Source: 1-14-0-10-37-14 sp037130845
Lineage (GTDB): Bacteria; Patescibacteriota; Patescibacteriia; Patescibacteriales; Patescibacteriaceae
Length of the DNA stretch: 29,676 bases
Assembly: GCA_037130845.1 (NCBI GenBank)
Contig: JBAXSE010000016.1
Span: forward strand, 1 to 29,676
Direction of reading: 5' to 3'
Of this stretch, positions 1-6,348 are shown piece after piece; within the stretch, counting starts at the first letter, position 1, and each line of letters starts with the position of its first letter. The position numbers were made by a program, and so were the translations under genes. The notes under the pieces were generated by a model. The model searched no databases and had not been told where the DNA came from. It saw only the letters and a program-made list of their open reading frames with translations.

Positions 1-26
1 GTTGCCCCATCCCGATGTCCATCGGG

Positions 27-51
27 ACGTGTATACCAATTTCACTACGTT
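27..51 (-). pseudogene. tRNA-Leu-like fragment (D-arm region)
   Basis: About 24 bases repeat, with two mismatches, the start and D-arm of the complete tRNA-Leu at 69-150 on the same strand (shared core GTGAAATTGGTATACACG). Neither an acceptor stem nor a proper 7-base anticodon loop follows. Instead there is a 7-bp hairpin with a 4-base loop (10-27). It looks like a tRNA remnant or partial duplication. The window begins here, so the rest may lie outside. Confidence 0.5.
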
Positions 52-68
52 TAATAGTTAATAAAGTG

Positions 69-150
69 TGCGGACGGAGGGACTCGAACCCTCACACCTT
101 GCGGTACCAGCTCCTAAGGCTGGCGTGTATACCAATTTCACCACGTCCGC
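69..150 (-). tRNA. tRNA-Leu(UAG)
   Basis: The minus strand folds as a complete tRNA. The acceptor GCGGACG pairs with CGTCCGC, and the discriminator is A. The D-arm is typical of leucine. The anticodon stem CCAGC/GCTGG encloses the loop CTTAGGA, giving anticodon UAG (reads CUN). An extra variable arm (ACC-GCAA-GGT) marks a class II tRNA. The T-stem GAGGG/CCCTC encloses TTCGAGT. CCA is not encoded: the bases after the discriminator read CAC, so this tRNA needs the CCA-adding enzyme encoded at 26832-28325. Confidence 0.95.
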
Positions 151-181
151 CTTCGCTAAAGCTATGGCGGACAAAGTCCGC
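145..181. repeat. alternating GTCCGC/GCGGAC inverted repeats at the tRNA-Leu 5' end
   Basis: GTCCGCC (145-151, the tRNA acceptor strand), GGCGGAC (166-172) and GTCCGC (176-181) alternate, so the 5' end of the tRNA precursor can pair with its leader instead of its own 3' end. Between them lies CGCTAAAGCTAT. Its reverse complement, ATAGCTTTAGCG, recurs at 29181-29192 beside the other tRNA gene of the window. Function unknown; it may influence tRNA maturation or be a mobile tRNA-flanking repeat. Confidence 0.55.
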
Positions 182-289
182 TTGCTTGAGCATAAGACAT
201 TTCAACTCTACTAGGAAATTCTTTAAAAGTCAAAATTGTAAATTGAATTATGCTAAATACTCCTTATTTTATTTGGGTTGGTATTACTC

Positions 290-318
290 TTTCGTTTTTT
301 GTTCGTATTTGATATAAT
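290..318 (+). promoter_or_regulatory. promoter of the KilA-N gene
   Basis: A perfect -10 TATAAT (313-318) stands 17 bp after a weak -35 TTTCGT (290-295). The expected transcription start is near 325, so the ATG at 349 would have a leader of about 24 bases, as seen at ppsA. The alternative ATG at 328 would have almost none. Confidence 0.55.
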
Positions 319-348
319 AGGCTTATTATGATTTTTATTAATAAAAAT

Positions 349-1164
349 ATGAAAAAAATTATAACTCAAGGTTTGCAAATTGCTGTAGCAAAAAAAGGTC
401 AAGATGAATATATATCTTTGACCGATATGGCAAAATTTAAAGATCGTGAATCAACCGGCATTGTAATAGCCAATTGGTTATCGACAAAATATACTATTCA
501 TTTTATGGGAGCTTGGGAGCAAGTTCATAATCCTATTTTTAATGTTATGGAATTCCATAACATTAAAAATGAAGCCGGTTCAAACGGTTTTATATTGTCG
601 TCTTCAAAATGGATCAAAGAGACTAAGGCGATTGGTATTAAATCGTCTCCAGGCAGGTATGGCGGTACTTTTGCTCATCGGGATATTGCTTTTGAGTTCG
701 CAACTTGGCTATCACCGGAATTTAAACTATATTTGATTAAAGAATTCCAAAGACTAAAAGAAGAAGAAAATCTAAAGCTTGATTTGGGCTGGAATGCCAA
801 GCGGATTCTTACGAAAATAAATTACCGTATCCATACCGATGCAATCCAAAAAAGCTTATTGCCTAAGGAAATCACTAAGGCCCAAGCAAATATTATTTTT
901 GCGACTGAAGCTGATATTTTGAACAAGGCGCTTTTTAATGTGACCGCCAAGGAGTGGCGGGAGTTAAATCCTGATTTGCCAGGTAATATCCGTGATTATT
1001 CTGATGTTATTCAGTTGGTGTGCTTAGCAAATTTAGAGTCGCTTAATGCTGAATTTATCCGTCAGCATATTTCTCAAACAGAGCGGTTGCTCAAGCTTAA
1101 TGAAATTGCGATTATCCAGATGCAGTCTTTAATCGGCAATGATTCTATAAAAAAATTAAAATAG
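349..1164 (+). CDS. KilA-N domain protein
   Basis: The protein has 271 aa from the ATG at 349; an upstream in-frame ATG at 328 would add 7 residues. I prefer 349 because of its distance from the TATAAT at 313-318. Residues of about 10-140 match the KilA-N DNA-binding fold known from phage and giant-virus proteins: the region contains YISLTDMAKFKDRES, then SGRYGGTFAH-type and AFEFATWLSPEFKLYLIKEFQRLKEEE blocks shortened here to their key parts. The helical C-terminal half is not recognised. The gene is clearly more A+T rich than its neighbours, stands alone beside a tRNA gene, and has no phage genes around it, so horizontal acquisition is likely. Role unknown; family members bind DNA and may act as antirepressors. 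Coding bases 535-570 form a perfect palindrome (separate entry). Confidence 0.8.
   Translation: MKKIITQGLQIAVAKKGQDEYISLTDMAKFKDRESTGIVIANWLSTKYTIHFMGAWEQVHNPIFNVMEFHNIKNEAGSNGFILSSSKWIKETKAIGIKSSPGRYGGTFAHRDIAFEFATWLSPEFKLYLIKEFQRLKEEENLKLDLGWNAKRILTKINYRIHTDAIQKSLLPKEITKAQANIIFATEADILNKALFNVTAKEWRELNPDLPGNIRDYSDVIQLVCLANLESLNAEFIRQHISQTERLLKLNEIAIIQMQSLIGNDSIKKLK
535..570. repeat. 36-bp perfect palindrome inside the KilA-N gene
   Basis: Bases 535-552 (ATTTTTAATGTTATGGAA) are the exact reverse complement of 553-570, with no spacer. It covers codons about 63-74 of the KilA-N reading frame. It can extrude as a cruciform in DNA or form a long hairpin in mRNA. The centre lies about 200 bases after the start codon, close to the position of the palindrome in the Bro-N gene (26709-26733). 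Confidence 0.9.
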
Positions 1165-1196
1165 CGTCCTGTATATTTTTTGCTTTTTTCAAAGTG

Positions 1197-1205
1197 TGCT
1201 ATAAT
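1197..1205 (+). promoter_or_regulatory. extended -10 promoter of ppsA
   Basis: TGCTATAAT is a perfect extended -10 (TG at 1197-1198, TATAAT 1200-1205). The -35 position is T-rich and not conserved. The start codon lies 27 bases after the -10 and no Shine-Dalgarno sequence is visible. Confidence 0.7.
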
Positions 1206-1232
1206 TGTGAACACAAATAATAATTTAAATTT

Positions 1233-3749
1233 ATGGCAAAGTTCGTCAAGTTTTTTAAGGATATTAGTATCAAAGATGTGCCGAAGTTCGGCGGCAAGAA
1301 CGCCAGCTTGGGCGAAATGTATCAGAAGCTGACCGCGCAAGGCGTTAATATCCCCAATGGCTATGCTACCTCGGCCGAGGCCTATCGCTATTTTTTTGAG
1401 AAGTCCGGCTTGATGGCCAAAATCAAAAAGATTCTGGACGGTTTGGATACCCATAATGTCTTGGATCTGGCCAAGCGCGGCAAGCTGTGCCGCGAATTGA
1501 TTGTTAAGGCCGATTTTCCTCTTAGCTTGAAAAAAGAAATCATTACCGCCTATAAACAGTTATCCGCCGAACACAAGGTTAAGAACCTGCATGTGGCGGT
1601 CCGCTCCAGTGCTACGGCCGAAGATCTGCCTGATGCCAGTTTTGCCGGCCAGCAGGAAACATATCTGAATATCTCGGGTGAGCGGGAACTTTTGAAGGCG
1701 GTGCAATCCTGTATTGCCAGCCTCTTTACCAATCGCGCTATCAGCTATCGCGTGGATAAGGGCTTTGATCATTTTGATATCGCACTGAGCGTCGGCATCC
1801 AGAAGATGGTTCACTCCGACATCGCCGCTTCGGGCGTGATGTTCTCGATCGATACCGAATCAGGCTTTCCTAATGTCGTCTTGATCAATTCGATCTACGG
1901 TTTGGGCGAGAATATCGTCCAAGGCCGCGTCAATCCCGATGAATATTATGTCTTTAAGCCGACTTGCCAGATTATTTCCCGCCGCATCGGCCAAAAGGCC
2001 ATTCGGATGGTCTATGATAACACCAAGAAGACTATTACTCCGGTCAAGCAAGTCAAGGTATCGTTGGCTGACCAGCACAAGCCGTCTATCACCGACGCCC
2101 AGGTCAAGCAACTGGCCAAGTGGGCCATGGAAATCGAGAAGCACTATGGCCGGCCTATGGATATGGAGTGGGCTTTGGATGGCAAAGAAAAGAAATTGTA
2201 TATTGTCCAGGCTAGGCCGGAGACTATCCATAGCGTCCGTGATTATTCTGTGATTGAGGAATATGTGATGGCTAAGAAAAGCAAGGTGCTGGTCAAGGGC
2301 CGCAGCGTGGGCAACAAGATCGGCGCGGGCGAGATTAACAAGATCATGAATGTTAAGGATATTGTTAAGTTCAAAAAGGGACAGGTGCTGCTAACTAGCA
2401 TGACCGATCCTGATTGGGAGCCGATCATGAAAATCGCCGGTGCCATCGTCACCGACAAGGGCGGACGTACTTGCCATGCCGCTATCATCAGTCGTGAGCT
2501 GGGCATTCCTTGTATCGTCGGTACCGAGAATGGTTCCAAACTGTTGAAGAGCGGCCAGAAGGCAACCATTTCTTGCGCCGAAGGCGAGGATGGTTATGTC
2601 TACGAAGGCATCCTGCCGTTTAACGTCAAGAAAACCAGCATCAAGAATCTGCAACGGCCCAAGACCAAGATTATGATGAACGTGGGCGCGCCCGATCAGG
2701 CCTTTGCCTCCAGCTTTATTCCCAATGACGGAGTCGGCTTGGCCCGCGAAGAATTTATTATCAATAATCATATCAAGATCCATCCATTAGCCTTGATGAA
2801 TTTTGATAAATTAAAAGATGCCAAGGTTAAGAAGACGATTGCCGACCTGACTATCGGCTATACCGATAAGAAGCAACATTTCATCGACAAGCTGGCCGAA
2901 GGCGTGGGTATTATCGGCGCTGCCTTCTACCCTAAGGATGTGATAGTCCGTTTGTCTGATTTCAAGACCAATGAATACGCCAATCTGATCGGCGGCACTG
3001 CCTACGAGCCGGTGGAAGCTAATCCGATGATCGGATGGCGCGGCGCTAGCCGTTATTATGACCCTCGTTATGCTCCGGCCTTTGTCCTGGAATGCTTGGC
3101 GCTCAAAAAGGTGCGCGACGAAATGGGCCTGACCAATGTCAAAGTCATGATTCCGATCTGCCGCACGGTCGAGGAGGGCGAGCAGGTGATGGCCATCATG
3201 GCTAAGAACGGCCTCAAGCGGGGAGTTAACGGCTTGCAGGTTTATGTGATGGCGGAAATCCCGACAAATATCATCCTGGCTGATCGTTTTGCCAAGATCT
3301 TCGATGGCTTCTCTATTGGCAGTAATGATCTGACTCAGCTAACCCTGGGCATTGACCGTGACGCGGGCGACTTGCATGTGGCGGGCGTATCCAATGAGAA
3401 GAATGATTCGGTTAAGATCCTAATCAAATATTTGATCCAGGTAGGCAAGGCGATGAAGCGCAAAGTTGGCATCTGCGGCCAGGCGCCGTCTGATTTCCCC
3501 GATTTTGCCCGATATTTGGTAGATTGCGGCATTGATTCTATTTCGCTTAATCCTGATACGGTTATCCGCACTACAATGGATCTGGCTGCCTATGAAAAAA
3601 CAATAATATCCAAAGGCACAGCCAAGACCCCGATGGCGACTATGACTGACGGCCTGGGTGATAAGCCTGTTGCAGTGAAAAAAAAGACTGCCGTCAAAAA
3701 GCCGGCCAAGGCCAAAGCTAAAATTAAGGCGAAAGCAAAAAAAGTTTAG
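1233..3749 (+). CDS. ppsA: phosphoenolpyruvate synthase
   Basis: 838 aa. It converts pyruvate, ATP and water to PEP, AMP and phosphate (a gluconeogenic entry) and acts in the cytosol; in anaerobes the reverse direction is also possible. The N-terminal ATP-grasp pyruvate-phosphate-dikinase domain starts with GGKNASLGEM (about 20) and contains AVRSSATAEDLPDASFAGQ in shortened form. The swivelling phosphohistidine domain has the motif GGRTCHAAIISRELGIPC with the catalytic His415. The C-terminal TIM-barrel PEP-binding domain has GSNDLTQLTLGIDRD and the catalytic Cys748 in GICGQAPSD. An unusual tail of about 25 residues is almost pure Lys/Ala and makes the protein some 40 residues longer than most family members; such basic tails may bind nucleic acid or membrane, but that is a guess. 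It appears monocistronic, with its own promoter upstream and another promoter just after the stop. Confidence 0.95.
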   Translation: MAKFVKFFKDISIKDVPKFGGKNASLGEMYQKLTAQGVNIPNGYATSAEAYRYFFEKSGLMAKIKKILDGLDTHNVLDLAKRGKLCRELIVKADFPLSLKKEIITAYKQLSAEHKVKNLHVAVRSSATAEDLPDASFAGQQETYLNISGERELLKAVQSCIASLFTNRAISYRVDKGFDHFDIALSVGIQKMVHSDIAASGVMFSIDTESGFPNVVLINSIYGLGENIVQGRVNPDEYYVFKPTCQIISRRIGQKAIRMVYDNTKKTITPVKQVKVSLADQHKPSITDAQVKQLAKWAMEIEKHYGRPMDMEWALDGKEKKLYIVQARPETIHSVRDYSVIEEYVMAKKSKVLVKGRSVGNKIGAGEINKIMNVKDIVKFKKGQVLLTSMTDPDWEPIMKIAGAIVTDKGGRTCHAAIISRELGIPCIVGTENGSKLLKSGQKATISCAEGEDGYVYEGILPFNVKKTSIKNLQRPKTKIMMNVGAPDQAFASSFIPNDGVGLAREEFIINNHIKIHPLALMNFDKLKDAKVKKTIADLTIGYTDKKQHFIDKLAEGVGIIGAAFYPKDVIVRLSDFKTNEYANLIGGTAYEPVEANPMIGWRGASRYYDPRYAPAFVLECLALKKVRDEMGLTNVKVMIPICRTVEEGEQVMAIMAKNGLKRGVNGLQVYVMAEIPTNIILADRFAKIFDGFSIGSNDLTQLTLGIDRDAGDLHVAGVSNEKNDSVKILIKYLIQVGKAMKRKVGICGQAPSDFPDFARYLVDCGIDSISLNPDTVIRTTMDLAAYEKTIISKGTAKTPMATMTDGLGDKPVAVKKKTAVKKPAKAKAKIKAKAKKV

Positions 3750-3750
3750 C

Positions 3751-3779
3751 TTGACAGCAATCTTAAAATAAGGTATTTT
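3751..3779 (+). promoter_or_regulatory. strong promoter upstream of the structured leader and lepB
   Basis: A perfect -35 TTGACA (3751-3756), a 17-bp spacer and TATTTT (3774-3779). It starts 2 bases after the ppsA stop codon. Transcription would start near 3786, at the foot of the structured element. Confidence 0.75.
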
Positions 3780-3789
3780 ATCAACGTTT

Positions 3790-3870
3790 AGCAAGCGCCG
3801 TAGCGGCAAGCCGTCTTAGAATATGGGTCGGATTTGCTTTAGCCCTAGGCGGGCTCATACGGCGTTTGTT
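3790..3870 (+). ncRNA. structured RNA or 5' leader before lepB (unknown class)
   Basis: The ends AGCAAGCGCCGT (3790-3801) and ACGGCGTTTGTT (3859-3870) pair over 12 positions, two of them G-U. Inside are a hairpin AGCCC-TAGGC-GGGCT (3841-3855) and a smaller GCGG-CAAG-CCGT hairpin (3803-3814), giving a three-way junction. A T-rich stretch follows up to 3902, then a 7-bp hairpin AAGCTTT-TGT-AAAGCTT (3908-3924) just before the lepB start. The element is G+C rich against an A+T-rich flank and starts where the promoter predicts. It fits either an independent small RNA or a regulatory leader of lepB. I do not recognise SRP RNA, 6S RNA, tmRNA or a known riboswitch in it. Confidence 0.55.
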
Positions 3871-3933
3871 TTGTTTAAATCAAAAATTTAATTATTTTTT
3901 TGTAGCCAAGCTTTTGTAAAGCTTAATTTCTAT

Positions 3934-4494
3934 ATGAAAAAATTTGCCTTATTAACTTGGGAAACGCTCAAGACAGTTATTATCGCCTTGGCTATCATCT
4001 TGCCTATACGGTACTTTTTAGTCGAGCCTTTTTATGTCAAAGGCGCTTCGATGGAGCCGAACTTCCATGACCATGAATATCTGATTATTGATCGTTTGAA
4101 TTATCGCATGAATGAGCCGCAACGCGGTGATGTTGTTGTGTTCCGCTATCCGTATAATCCTCAGGAATATTATATCAAGCGTGTTATCGGCTTGCCCGGT
4201 GAATCGGTCGAGGTGAAGGACGGCGCTATTTATGTCTACAATTCAGCGCATCCGGAGGGATTCAAATTGCCTGAGGGCTATCTGCCAAAGGGTTTGGAAT
4301 CGACGCCGATCAATCCGCAGTTTACCCGCACCGATCTGAAAGAAAACCAATATTATATGATGGGTGACAATCGCGTTGCCAGCCAGGATAGCCGTGTTTT
4401 CGGTCCGGTGGACAAAAGCTTCTTGATCGGACGAGTAGTCTTCCGCGGCCTGCCTTTTGACAAAATCGGCCAAATCCAAAACCCCGGCTACTAG
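3934..4494 (+). CDS. lepB: signal peptidase I
   Basis: 186 aa. It removes signal peptides from exported proteins at the outer face of the cytoplasmic membrane. There is a single N-terminal membrane helix (about residues 12-30). The catalytic Ser39 lies in KGASMEP, the general base Lys82 in YYIKRVIGLPGE, and the conserved box GDNRVASQDSR follows near residue 147. Length and order are typical of the single-helix Gram-positive type. The start ATG follows a 7-bp hairpin and no Shine-Dalgarno sequence is seen. Likely substrates in this window are the signal-peptide-bearing giant proteins at 7881 and 10658. Its long structured leader suggests post-transcriptional control. Confidence 0.95.
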   Translation: MKKFALLTWETLKTVIIALAIILPIRYFLVEPFYVKGASMEPNFHDHEYLIIDRLNYRMNEPQRGDVVVFRYPYNPQEYYIKRVIGLPGESVEVKDGAIYVYNSAHPEGFKLPEGYLPKGLESTPINPQFTRTDLKENQYYMMGDNRVASQDSRVFGPVDKSFLIGRVVFRGLPFDKIGQIQNPGY

Positions 4495-4497
4495 TGA

Positions 4498-4702
4498 GTT
4501 TGTAAAGTTTATAAAGTTTGTAAAGTCCGTAAAGCATGCCCGCCCGAAGCCCTGTATCCTTCGGGGCGAAGGAGGGTTAGTGGAATGGGAGAGACTTGTT
4601 AAATTCCCCAGTTCATATAGCTTAACAAACTTTAAGAACACATACTTAAACTCCCCAGTTCATATAACTTTACAAACTTTATGACTTTATAAACTTTAAG
4701 AA
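4498..4702. repeat. repeat-rich spacer: tandem and inverted TTTRTAAAG units plus a 45-bp direct repeat
   Basis: Four tandem copies of about 9-10 bp (TTTGTAAAG, TTTATAAAG, TTTGTAAAG, TCCGTAAAG) lie at 4499-4535. Inverted copies (CTTTACAAACTTTATGACTT) lie at 4669-4700, so the ends of the spacer can pair. Within are two copies of a unit of about 45 bp beginning TCCCCAGTTCATATA (near 4605 and 4650), and a hairpin CCTTCG-GGG-CGAAGG (4558-4572). No ORF is convincing. The block GCATGCCCGCCC...GCCCTGT (4533-4555) resembles GCATGCCTGCCT...GCCCTGT at 28945-28963, which suggests a dispersed intergenic repeat family. Confidence 0.65.
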
Positions 4703-4711
4703 CTCATCCCT

Positions 4712-6034
4712 ATGTCCAGACCCAAAAAAGATGTTAAGCCGATACGCGAAGCGGTATTACAGAGCAAAGTGCGCGGCTTAAAAGATACCTTGCCCGAAGA
4801 ATACAAATATTGGGATTTAGTAACCAAAAAGGCCGTTGAGTTAGCTCGTGTTTATAGTTTTCGCCGATTAGATTTGCCGTTAGTGGAATATCAAGCGTTG
4901 TTTGAAAAAGCAGCAGGCAAAGGCTCTGAACTGGTTAGTGAGGAATTGGCATTGTTGACCACTAAGACCGGCGAAAAAATCGCCATCCGTTCTGATGCAT
5001 TGCCCGGTTTGGTTCGCAGTTATTTGGAGCACGGTTTGTTGGGCTTGGTGCCGCTGTCCAAGACTTTCTGGCTCGGCCCGGTGTTGGTATTTGAATCATC
5101 GCAGGCTGGCCGTCCTCGCCAGTTTAATCAGGCTAGCTACGATATTATCGGCGACTTCGGTCCGGCTGCTGATGCCCAGTTGATCATGTTGGCGTATAAC
5201 TTTTGCAAGGAATTGCAGTTGGAAGCCGAAGTACAGATTAATTCCGTCGGTTGCAGTGAGTGTCGTCCGGCATATTTGAAGGCTTTAAACGAGTCTTTTA
5301 AGGAGCGCGGCAAAAAAACCAAATTGTGCAACGAATGCAAAAAGCAACTGCTTAAGAATCCGCTTAAGATCTTTGATTGCCGCGAAGAAGACTGTATTGA
5401 TGTGACCAGCGATTTGCCTCCGATTGTCGACCACCTTTGCGATACTTGCCAGAAACAGTTTGAACGCGTTTTGGAATATCTGGATAATTTGTCTATTCCA
5501 TATAATCTGAATACCAGGCTATTCGCTATCCGCGGTTATGATTTTTGGCAGCGGACTGTGTTTGAAGTAATGCCGGCCGGTGAGACCCGCCGTCATCTGG
5601 CCTTGGCCGCCGGCGGCAACTATGCCGCTTTGGTGGATAGTTTGGGCAGTAAGGTCCCTGCCGCCTCCGGTGTAGCCATTGATATCGAGCGTGTTATTTC
5701 TCGCATTCGTTCAAGCAATTTGCCGGTAGAAGCGCCGGAAAAGGTAGACATCTTTTTGGCCCAAGTATCTGAGCAAGCCAAGCAGAAATGCATGATTTTG
5801 TTCGAGGAATTACGCAAGGCCGGGTTTAAATGCCGCGAACATTTGACGAGCGATGCCTTAAAGGTGCAGTTAGAGGAAGCGGAACGTGTTAAAACTCGTT
5901 TTACCTTAATATTAGGACAAAAAGAGCTAATGGATAATACTATTCTGCTGCGAGATATGGAGTCGGGCGTGCAGGAAACCATCGATATGCGCAAGCTGGC
6001 GACGGAGCTTGACAAAAGGCTTAACATTAGCTAA
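4712..6034 (+). CDS. hisS: histidyl-tRNA synthetase (divergent active site)
   Basis: 440 aa, class II synthetase of HisRS type. The catalytic domain covers about 20-335 and the C-terminal anticodon-binding domain about 344-437. HisRS-specific marks are the HisA motif IRGYDFWQRTVFE (Arg274), the Cys-rich insertion (CSEC 181-184, CNEC 206-209, C223, C228, CDTC 243-246), and motif 3 Arg327 in DIERV. Several residues that normally bind histidine and ATP are changed: the usual LRPEGT is IRSDAL (about 92-97); motif 2, usually F-R-x-E-R, reads LVFESS with Val126 in the Arg position; GGRYD is GGNYA (301-305). It may be a weak HisRS or a paralogue with another role. The anticodon domain argues against a pure HisZ-type subunit. 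It is followed by rpsU, which has its own promoter within the hisS 3' end. Confidence 0.8.
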   Translation: MSRPKKDVKPIREAVLQSKVRGLKDTLPEEYKYWDLVTKKAVELARVYSFRRLDLPLVEYQALFEKAAGKGSELVSEELALLTTKTGEKIAIRSDALPGLVRSYLEHGLLGLVPLSKTFWLGPVLVFESSQAGRPRQFNQASYDIIGDFGPAADAQLIMLAYNFCKELQLEAEVQINSVGCSECRPAYLKALNESFKERGKKTKLCNECKKQLLKNPLKIFDCREEDCIDVTSDLPPIVDHLCDTCQKQFERVLEYLDNLSIPYNLNTRLFAIRGYDFWQRTVFEVMPAGETRRHLALAAGGNYAALVDSLGSKVPAASGVAIDIERVISRIRSSNLPVEAPEKVDIFLAQVSEQAKQKCMILFEELRKAGFKCREHLTSDALKVQLEEAERVKTRFTLILGQKELMDNTILLRDMESGVQETIDMRKLATELDKRLNIS

Positions 6035-6037
6035 AAT
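6009..6037 (+). promoter_or_regulatory. promoter of rpsU inside the end of hisS
   Basis: TTGACA (6009-6014), 17-bp spacer, TAAAAT (6032-6037). The predicted start is near 6044, leaving a leader of about 32 bases before the rpsU ATG. Confidence 0.7.
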
Positions 6038-6075
6038 ACGAACAGAAAAAATTACTAGAAAGGCTGGTGTAGAAC

Positions 6076-6309
6076 ATGGTCCAATTCAAAAGGAAAAAAG
6101 GCGAAAGTTTCGAAAGTTTCTTGAGGCGTTTTAACAAACGCTTACAGCAATCCGGCAAGCTCTATGAAGCGCGTAAAAGACGCTATCATCGTGCAGAACC
6201 GAACGAAAATCGCAAAAAAGAAAGCGCTCTAGTAAGTCTCGAGCTTCGCAGAGATAAAGAATATCAACGGAAGACCGGTAAGCTCAAAGAAGAAACAAAA
6301 AAGTGGTAA
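6076..6309 (+). CDS. rpsU: small ribosomal subunit protein bS21
   Basis: 77 aa, strongly basic. S21 sits on the 30S platform near the 3' end of 16S rRNA, close to the anti-Shine-Dalgarno region. The N-terminal KRKKGESFESFLRRFNKRLQ is typical, followed by the basic KLYEARKRRYHRAEPNENRK segment in shortened form. The protein is a little longer than the common 58-70 aa because of a C-terminal extension of charged residues. A purine run AGAAAGG ends about 13 bases before the ATG, too far for a good Shine-Dalgarno. It is transcribed from its own promoter and ends at a strong terminator shared with the opposing rel gene. Confidence 0.92.
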   Translation: MVQFKRKKGESFESFLRRFNKRLQQSGKLYEARKRRYHRAEPNENRKKESALVSLELRRDKEYQRKTGKLKEETKKW

Positions 6310-6313
6310 GATA

Positions 6314-6348
6314 AAAAATCCCCCTCCGATTAGCGGAGGGGGATTTTT
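6314..6348. terminator. bidirectional Rho-independent terminator between rpsU and rel
   Basis: A 9-bp G+C stem CCCCCTCCG (6320-6328) / CGGAGGGGG (6334-6342) with loop ATTAG is extended by AAAAAT/ATTTTT on both sides. It therefore gives a T tract in either direction. The rel stop codon (6347-6349, minus) overlaps its edge. Confidence 0.93.

Noticed and set aside
15..317. 100-aa ORF over the tRNA region
   Set aside because: It runs through a tRNA gene on the other strand and has no recognisable protein features.
3790..3870. SRP RNA, 6S RNA or known riboswitch
   Set aside because: The conserved SRP loop and other class-defining motifs are not present; left as unknown structured RNA.
4498..4702. 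CRISPR array
   Set aside because: Units are 9-10 bp tandem copies without spacers of regular length and no cas genes are present.
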